64,000 bases of DNA from Falsirhodobacter sp. 20TX0035 (GTDB taxonomy: Bacteria; Pseudomonadota; Alphaproteobacteria; Rhodobacterales; Rhodobacteraceae). Position 1 is the first letter of the stretch. Every line of letters starts with the position of its first letter. Below the pieces are notes generated by a model. The model worked only from the letters and a program-made list of their open reading frames with translations. It searched no databases and was not told where the DNA came from. Shown here piece by piece: positions 58,798 to 64,000 of this stretch. Where the stretch lies: positions 186,001 through 250,000 of the forward strand of contig NZ_JAQMHV010000003.1 of assembly GCF_028307215.1 (NCBI RefSeq), read 5' to 3'. Position numbers and translations under genes: made by a program.

Positions 58798-59880
58798 TCA
58801 GTGCGCGGGGGCCGGCATTCCTGGGTTGGCCCGGTTCCACCGGATGGAGGACCAGAGCGCGATGCCGATCAGGCAGGCGCCGCCCAGACCCGTGATCACC
58901 TCGGGGATGTGCACGCCGGGGATGGCCTGGACGTACATGATCACCGACAGGATCAGGATGGCGTAGAACGCGCCGTGTTCCAGATAACGGTACTGCGCCA
59001 GCGTCCCGCGTTCGACCAGCATGATCGTCATGGACCGCACATACATCGCGCCGATGCCCAGACCGATGGCGATGATGAACAGGTTCTGCGTCAGCGCAAA
59101 GGCCCCGATCACCCCGTCGAACGAGAAGGAGGCGTCCAGCACCTCCAGATACAGGAAGGCGCCAAGGCCGCCGCGGGCCGCCGCACTGGCCGTTTCCTGC
59201 GACTTGTCGAGGAAGGCGCCCAGCACCTCCACCACGAGGAAGGTCACGAGACCGTAGACGCAGCAGATGATGAAGGTCGACCGCTCCGGCCCCTCGGGCA
59301 CGAGGCGCGAGACGCCGAGCGAGACGAGGAGGACGAACGCGATCTCCATCCCCTTGATGGAGGAGTAGCGCTGCGCCCAGGTCTCGAAGCCCGGAACCCA
59401 GTGGACGTCCTTTTCATGGTCGAAGAAGAAGCTGAGCGCGACCATCATCAGGAAGGTGCCGCCGAACGCCGCGATGGGCATGTGGGCGTCGTGCATGATG
59501 GCGGCGTACTGCTCCGGCTCGGCCGCGGCCATGACGATGGCGGCCCAGGGGCCGACCTGCGCCGCGATCACAACGATCAGCAGAGGGAAGACGATCCGCA
59601 TGCCGAAGACGGCGATCAGGATGCCCCAGGTCAGGAAGCGGCGCTGCCAGACCGGATCCATCGTCTTCAGCTTGTTGGCGTTGACGATGGCGTTGTCAAA
59701 GGAAAGGGAAATCTCCAGCACAGCCAGAACCGCGCAGATGAAGAAGATGGAGGCGGTGCCCTGAAGGGTGCCGGTGCTTTCCCAGCCCAGCCAGCCGCCA
59801 AGTGCCAGACCGATGACGGTCGCGACAAAGGCCCAGGTGAGGTAGGACAGGGTGGATTTCTGAACGGGATTCGTGGTCAT
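58798..59880 (-). CDS. DUF475 family integral membrane protein (TerC-like)
   Basis: 360 residues with about nine helices. It shows the DUF475/TerC acidic motifs LEISLSFDNAIVNANKL near 55-70 and LEVLDASFSFDGVIGAFAL near 245, where the buried Asp/Glu suggest ion handling. The family is related to TerC and UPF0016-like metal exporters, but no substrate is established to me. ATG 59880 overlaps no other gene. 59881-60068 shows no gene. Confidence 0.9.
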   Translation of the reverse strand: MTTNPVQKSTLSYLTWAFVATVIGLALGGWLGWESTGTLQGTASIFFICAVLAVLEISLSFDNAIVNANKLKTMDPVWQRRFLTWGILIAVFGMRIVFPLLIVVIAAQVGPWAAIVMAAAEPEQYAAIMHDAHMPIAAFGGTFLMMVALSFFFDHEKDVHWVPGFETWAQRYSSIKGMEIAFVLLVSLGVSRLVPEGPERSTFIICCVYGLVTFLVVEVLGAFLDKSQETASAAARGGLGAFLYLEVLDASFSFDGVIGAFALTQNLFIIAIGLGIGAMYVRSMTIMLVERGTLAQYRYLEHGAFYAILILSVIMYVQAIPGVHIPEVITGLGGACLIGIALWSSIRWNRANPGMPAPAH

Positions 59881-60068
59881 GCACGCCCCCCGGTCGGGGC
59901 TGCAAAGAACAGCGATTGGGTCATTTCAATTACGTCCATGCGGCAGGAACGCATTTGTTGGTGCCGACATCACGTCGTTGCCGCATACTGACGCCAGAGG
60001 GGCCCGGTCACCAACGGCCCGTCACGGGCCTGTGACCGATGTAACGTGGCCGGGCGCATTCGGCAAGG

Positions 60069-60878
60069 TCAGACGCGGCGCGCCTCGGGCAGGGCGATGC
60101 GAGCGACCTGTTCGGAAATGGGTTCGACCAGCGCAGGATTGCGGGCGGAGTCGTGATCAGCGGGCGCACCGATGTCCTGCCACACACCGTTCTTGTAGAT
60201 CTCCAGCGCGTTGTAATTGGCCTTGTAGCCCATCTTGCGGCTGCCCGGCACCCAGTAGCCGAGATAGACGTAAGGCAACCCTGCCTCGCGCGCGATGTTC
60301 ACGTGATCAAGGATCAGGAACGAGCCGAGGCTGTTGTCCACGAGGTCGGGATCGTAGAAGGAATAGACCATGGACAGGCCGTCGTCGAACAGGTCCGTCA
60401 GGCAGACCGCGGCCAGCCCGTCATCCCCGCCATATTCGACCACGCGGCTGCGGATCGGAGTCTCCTCGATCATGGCCGCGAACTCGAAAATATCCATGTC
60501 GGCCATGCCGCCATCGGCGTGGCGGGCGTCCAGATAGCGGCGGAACAGGGCGTATTGATCCTCGGTCGCCCAAGGGGCGGTCGGGTTGCGCCGGAGATAG
60601 GCGTTGCGCTTCAGCACCCGGCGCTGCGTCCGGTTCGGCTGGAAGTCGGCCACACGGATGCGGGCGGACAGGCAGGCGCTGCAATCGGCGCAGGAGGGGC
60701 GATAAAGGACGTTCTGCGACCGGCGGAACCCCTGCTTCGACAGCCCGTCGTTCAGCCGCTGCGCGTGATCGCCCTGCAAAGCGGTGAAGAGCTTACGCTC
60801 CATCCGCCCGTCCAGATACGGGCAGGGCTGCGGCGCCGTGACGTAGAATTGCGGAGCGATGGGAAGGGTGTGACGCAT
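60069..60878 (-). CDS. bpt: Aspartate/glutamate leucyltransferase (arginyl-tRNA-protein transferase family)
   Basis: 269 residues of the Bpt/ATE family that adds Leu to N-terminal acidic residues, marking proteins for ClpS-ClpAP. The N-terminal Cys-rich region [14 protein letters not shown] and the C-terminal [22 protein letters not shown] motif are typical. The start ATG 60878 follows GGAAGG-like bases; the upstream frame to 60926 crosses an inverted repeat and is rejected. Confidence 0.92.
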   Translation of the reverse strand: MRHTLPIAPQFYVTAPQPCPYLDGRMERKLFTALQGDHAQRLNDGLSKQGFRRSQNVLYRPSCADCSACLSARIRVADFQPNRTQRRVLKRNAYLRRNPTAPWATEDQYALFRRYLDARHADGGMADMDIFEFAAMIEETPIRSRVVEYGGDDGLAAVCLTDLFDDGLSMVYSFYDPDLVDNSLGSFLILDHVNIAREAGLPYVYLGYWVPGSRKMGYKANYNALEIYKNGVWQDIGAPADHDSARNPALVEPISEQVARIALPEARRV

Positions 60879-60893
60879 GATGTCCCGGAAGAA

Positions 60894-60929
60894 CGAATGA
60901 CCGTAACGTAACGGTTTCACGGTCATTCG
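60894..60929. repeat. 11-bp perfect inverted repeat between bpt and the RDD gene
   Basis: CGAATGACCGT (60894-60904) and ACGGTCATTCG (60919-60929), spacer 14 bases. It fills most of the 69-base gap. It may end transcription of the RDD gene on the minus strand, or serve as an operator for bpt; GTTCTT follows the stem on the minus strand. Confidence 0.5.
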
Positions 60930-60947
60930 CCAAGGGAAACCGCGCTA

Positions 60948-61397
60948 TTATGACGCACGATTGATGGCCACGGTCCCCAGTGCCAGATCGGTCAGGCCCT
61001 GACGGCGGCGCGTGGTCAGCATCAGCCCGATCGACAGAAGCTGCACCAGCATCGTGCCCATCGACAGCATGTAACCGGTGACATGCAAAAGCGCCTCGGT
61101 TCCGTTCAGCCGCTGGCCGTGCCGGTTCAGGAACTCGATCCCGAACAGGCGCATGCCCCAGGTGGCCGATCCGCGAGCCAAGGTCCACCAGCGATAGGCG
61201 AAGCCCACAGCGATGAACAGCAGCGGGTAGAAGAACAGGGCCGTGAAGGCGGTCAGCGGCACGATCACCAGCGTAACCAGAAAGATCAGGGTGATGTCGG
61301 CCAGCCAAGCCAGCCCGCGCCGCGCCGTGACGCCGTCATAAAGCTCGGCATGGCGGTCGGGGTCGGGCAGGGCGTCCATCAGGGTCGCGTCGGTCAT
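60948..61397 (-). CDS. RDD family membrane protein
   Basis: 149 residues with three helices. The RDD signature is present: ARRGLAWLADITLIF (Arg and Asp in helix 1), then RWWTLARGSATWGMRLFGIEF. Family members are proposed ion antiporters or membrane accessory proteins, but the function here is unknown. GGAGGA precedes ATG 61397. Confidence 0.87.
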   Translation of the reverse strand: MTDATLMDALPDPDRHAELYDGVTARRGLAWLADITLIFLVTLVIVPLTAFTALFFYPLLFIAVGFAYRWWTLARGSATWGMRLFGIEFLNRHGQRLNGTEALLHVTGYMLSMGTMLVQLLSIGLMLTTRRRQGLTDLALGTVAINRAS

Positions 61398-61439
61398 CGG
61401 TCCTCCGGGGGGGAAGGGGCGGCCCGAAGGCCGCCGGTG

Positions 61440-61856
61440 TCAGTTGGTTTCCGCGGGCGTGATGTCGCGGGTGCGGGCGCGTTCGGACATGAAGGCGTCG
61501 AACTCCTGCTTGTCCTTGGCTTCGCGCAGGCGCTTCAGGAAGCCTTCGAAGGCCATCTGCTCGTCTTCAAGACGCTTCAGCGTGTCCTGCTTGTAGGCGT
61601 CGAAGGCGGCGTTTCCGCTGGGCTTGGCGGCGTTGAAGATGTTGGCGGCGCGGCGGCCGCACGAACCGTTGCGGGTGAACATGCGTTTTCTCCAGATCAT
61701 GTAGGCAAGAAGGGCAAGGCCGACAGGCCAGACAAGGATGAAGCCGAGGATGGTGGCGGCGATCCAAGCCGCGCGGCCACGGGCGTCCAGCCACTCCTCG
61801 GCCCTGCGGGGCCAAGTGAGCAGGCCGCCGGGGGCGACCGTCGAAGATAGGTTCAT
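61440..61856 (-). CDS. DUF2852 domain protein
   Basis: 138 residues. A membrane helix (AAWIAATILGFILVWPVGLALLAYMIW in two adjoining parts) is followed by the basic RKRMFTRNG and a long amphipathic helix with FDAYKQDTLKRLEDEQMAFE-GFLKRLREAKDKQEFDAFM, the DUF2852 pattern. The function is unknown. The start ATG 61856 has CGGAGA upstream. It lies 42 bases upstream of the RDD gene on the same strand, a possible pair. Confidence 0.86.
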   Translation of the reverse strand: MNLSSTVAPGGLLTWPRRAEEWLDARGRAAWIAATILGFILVWPVGLALLAYMIWRKRMFTRNGSCGRRAANIFNAAKPSGNAAFDAYKQDTLKRLEDEQMAFEGFLKRLREAKDKQEFDAFMSERARTRDITPAETN

Positions 61857-62006
61857 GCGAGCGTCTCCGGTTGGGGCGGTGATGTGAACGGGTTTCACAT
61901 GATGGGATATCGGGAGGACGCGCCCCATCATCAAGAGGGTATGTTAAAGATATTTACATACCCGTCCCGCCTTGCCGGACAGGTTCAAGGCGCCGATACT
62001 GCCCGG

Positions 62007-64000
62007 ATGGACATCAAACGCCTTCCGCTGGAACACGACCCCGCCGTCGCGGCCGAGATCCGCGACCGCTTCACCGATCAGGCCGAGCGGGAGCTTCTGG
62101 CCCGCGCGGCCAGCGCGAGCCCTTATCTGAAGGACCTGCTGCGCCGCGAAGGGGACTGGCTGCGCGGCGCGCTGCCCGATGCGGACGCCGCCCTTGCCGC
62201 CGAACTGGCGCGGGACGCCGACCTGACCGCCTTGCCCGCCACGCTGCGCGAGATGAAGCGGCGGGTGGCCCTGCTGACCGCGCTGGCCGATCTGGGTGGC
62301 ACATGGGATTTGGAGCGGGTGACGGGCGCGCTGAGCGATCTGGCCGACCGGGCGGTGGACCTGTGCGTCCGGCGGCTGGTGGAGGCGGAAGTGCGGCGCG
62401 GCAAGCTGCCCTCGGCCGATGCGGGGGGCGGGATGGTCGTGCTGGCGATGGGCAAGACCGGCGCGCGCGAGTTGAACTATTCCTCGGACATCGACCTGAT
62501 CTGTCTGTTCGACGAAACCCGGCACGACGACTGGCAGGAGGCGCGGAGTGCTTTCATCCGCGTGACGCGGCGCATGACGGCGATCCTGTCGGACGTGACG
62601 GACGGCTACGTGTTCCGCACCGACCTGCGCCTGCGCCCCGACGCGGCCGTGACGCCGGTCTGCCTGTCGATGGGCGCGGCCGAAAGCTATTACGAAAGCG
62701 AGGGGCGGACGTGGGAGCGGGCGGCCTTCATCAAGGCGCGCCCCTGCGGTGGCGATCTGGAGGCGGGGGAGCGGTTCCTGACCACGCTGAGGCCCTTCGT
62801 CTGGCGCAAGCATCTGGATTTCGCGACGATCGAGGACACGCATGACATGCGCACCCGCATCCGCGACCACCGCGGCCTGCATGGCCCCCTGAAGGTGGAA
62901 GGCCACGATCTGAAACTGGGCCAGGGCGGCATCCGCGACATCGAGTTCTTCACCCAGACCCGCCAGCTGATCGCGGGCGGGCGCGATCCGTCGCTGCGGT
63001 CCCGCACCACCGTGGGCGGGCTGGCGGCTTTGGCCGAGGCGGGCTGGATCGGGTCGCCGACCGCCGTGGAACTGACGGATCTGTACCGCGCGCATCGGGA
63101 GATGGAGCATCGATTGCAGATGGTCGCGGACCAGCAGACCCACCGCATTCCGGCCGAACCGGACGCCTTCGCCCGCGTGGCCCGGCTGGCGGGGCAGGAA
63201 CCGGACGCCTTCCGCGACACGATGCTGGACCGCCTGACCCGCACGGCCGAGCGGACGGAGGCCTTCTTCACCCCCACCGACGCGCCCGAGGAGCCGGACC
63301 TCGACCCCCGCACGCGCGAGATCGTGGCGCGGTGGCAGGGGTATCCCGCGTTGCGATCGTCGCGCGCGCGGACGATCTTCCGACGGCTGCGGCCGCAGCT
63401 TCTGGCGGAACTGCAAAAGGCGCGCGACCCGGACGAGGCGCTGCTGTCGCTGGACGGCTTCCTGCGCGGGCTGCCGGCGGGGGTGCAGATCTTCTCGCTG
63501 TTCGAGGCGAACCCGCAGCTGGTGGATCTGATCGTCAACATCGCCTCGGTCGCGCCGGATCTGGCGCGGTATCTGTCGCAGCATTCGGGCGTGCTGGACG
63601 CGGTGATCGGCGGGCACTTCTTTGAGGCTTGGCCGAGCGTGCCCGCGCTTCAGGCCGATCTGGCGCGTCAACTGGACCGCGCGGCCGATTACGAAGGCAA
63701 GCTGGACACCGCGCGCCGCTGGATGAAGGAGCGGCACTTCCGCATCGGCGTGCACCACCTGCGCGGGCTGGCCACGGCCGAGCAGGTGGGCCGCGAATAT
63801 GCGGATCTGGCACGGGCGGTAATTGGGGCGTTGTGGCCAGCGGTGGTGGAGGAGTTCGCCCGCCGCCACGGCCCGCAGCCCGGCCGCGGCGCGGTGGTGC
63901 TGGGCATGGGCAGCCTTGGCGCCGGGCGGATGCACGCGCGGTCGGACATCGACCTGATCGTCATCTATGACAATGGAAGCGATGCGGAAAGTTCGGGCCT
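62007..64000 (+). CDS. glnE: Bifunctional glutamine-synthetase adenylyltransferase/deadenylylase, 5' part
   Basis: The frame runs from ATG 62007 to the window edge, 664 codons without a stop (full length would be ~930). The first nucleotidyltransferase domain has the metal motif GKTGARELNYSSDIDLICLFDE near 153-174. A second domain opens near 640 with LGMGSLGAGRMHARSDIDLI and holds the second Asp-x-Asp. The enzyme adds or removes AMP on GlnA in response to GlnB. The 150 bases before it are divergent with the DUF2852 gene. Confidence 0.95.
   Translation, partial: MDIKRLPLEHDPAVAAEIRDRFTDQAERELLARAASASPYLKDLLRREGDWLRGALPDADAALAAELARDADLTALPATLREMKRRVALLTALADLGGTWDLERVTGALSDLADRAVDLCVRRLVEAEVRRGKLPSADAGGGMVVLAMGKTGARELNYSSDIDLICLFDETRHDDWQEARSAFIRVTRRMTAILSDVTDGYVFRTDLRLRPDAAVTPVCLSMGAAESYYESEGRTWERAAFIKARPCGGDLEAGERFLTTLRPFVWRKHLDFATIEDTHDMRTRIRDHRGLHGPLKVEGHDLKLGQGGIRDIEFFTQTRQLIAGGRDPSLRSRTTVGGLAALAEAGWIGSPTAVELTDLYRAHREMEHRLQMVADQQTHRIPAEPDAFARVARLAGQEPDAFRDTMLDRLTRTAERTEAFFTPTDAPEEPDLDPRTREIVARWQGYPALRSSRARTIFRRLRPQLLAELQKARDPDEALLSLDGFLRGLPAGVQIFSLFEANPQLVDLIVNIASVAPDLARYLSQHSGVLDAVIGGHFFEAWPSVPALQADLARQLDRAADYEGKLDTARRWMKERHFRIGVHHLRGLATAEQVGREYADLARAVIGALWPAVVEEFARRHGPQPGRGAVVLGMGSLGAGRMHARSDIDLIVIYDNGSDAESSG

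Noticed and set aside
61944-63935. Long minus-strand open frame opposite glnE
   Set aside because: Composition is typical of antisense frames in GC-rich DNA. The plus strand encodes clear GlnE motifs in an uninterrupted frame.

Overview
The window is GC-rich and almost fully coding. Gene order and family content point to an alphaproteobacterium of the order Rhodobacterales (a Rhodobacter/Paracoccus relative). The evidence is fused pntA with pntB, an opgG-(small ORF)-opgH cluster as in Rhodobacter sphaeroides, olsB-olsA, the cell-cycle phosphotransferase ChpT beside a DUF3553 gene, an NDUFS4-like complex I accessory protein, and lipoyl-bearing PdhB and PdhC. No rRNA, tRNA, prophage, insertion sequence or CRISPR array was seen.

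Layout. 1-8637 holds the tail of a VOC protein, pntAB, a 28-residue membrane peptide gene, nadE, a CYTH/CHAD protein and a secreted GH16-like enzyme with RTX repeats. 8638-15780 is a more AT-rich accessory stretch: a truncated GNAT pseudogene, an SDR/hydrolase pair divergent from a LysR regulator, a DUF2254 membrane protein, nhaA with a structured leader, and a frameshifted DUF429-like pseudogene. 15781-31477 is housekeeping: the complex I accessory protein, uvrB, a deacetylase, tpiA, an Fe-S maturation pair, dtd with a sugar kinase, rplU-rpmA, a GNAT protein, obgE-proBA, chpT, a DUF3553 gene, olsBA, a ThiE-like gene and trmJ.

31582-37558 encodes a six-gene Mrp-type cation/proton antiporter with a fused A/B subunit. 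It converges on modABC. Next come the periplasmic glucan genes opgG-opgI-like-opgH, divergent from the phosphate regulon pstSCAB-phoU-phoB, which has a clear Pho box. After cysE lie the pyruvate dehydrogenase genes pdhA-pdhB-pdhC, ftsB, a class I aldolase and pgk on the minus strand. The window closes with two tandem cyclophilins, a DUF475 membrane protein, an aminoacyl-tRNA-protein transferase, RDD and DUF2852 proteins, and the 5' two-thirds of glnE running off the end.

Functional themes are redox and proton coupling (transhydrogenase, Mrp, NhaA, complex I accessory), the envelope response to phosphate and osmolarity (pst/pho, ornithine lipids, periplasmic glucans), and the pyruvate/glycolysis node. 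The most notable signals are: the 49-codon ORF in the opgI position; the structured nhaA leader (possible nhaA-I/lithium riboswitch class); two newly recognised pseudogenes bracketing the accessory stretch; a CYTH domain lacking its catalytic signature; the conserved-looking micro-ORF after pntB; and several strong palindromes in short intergenic gaps. No wholly new multi-gene system could be demonstrated.
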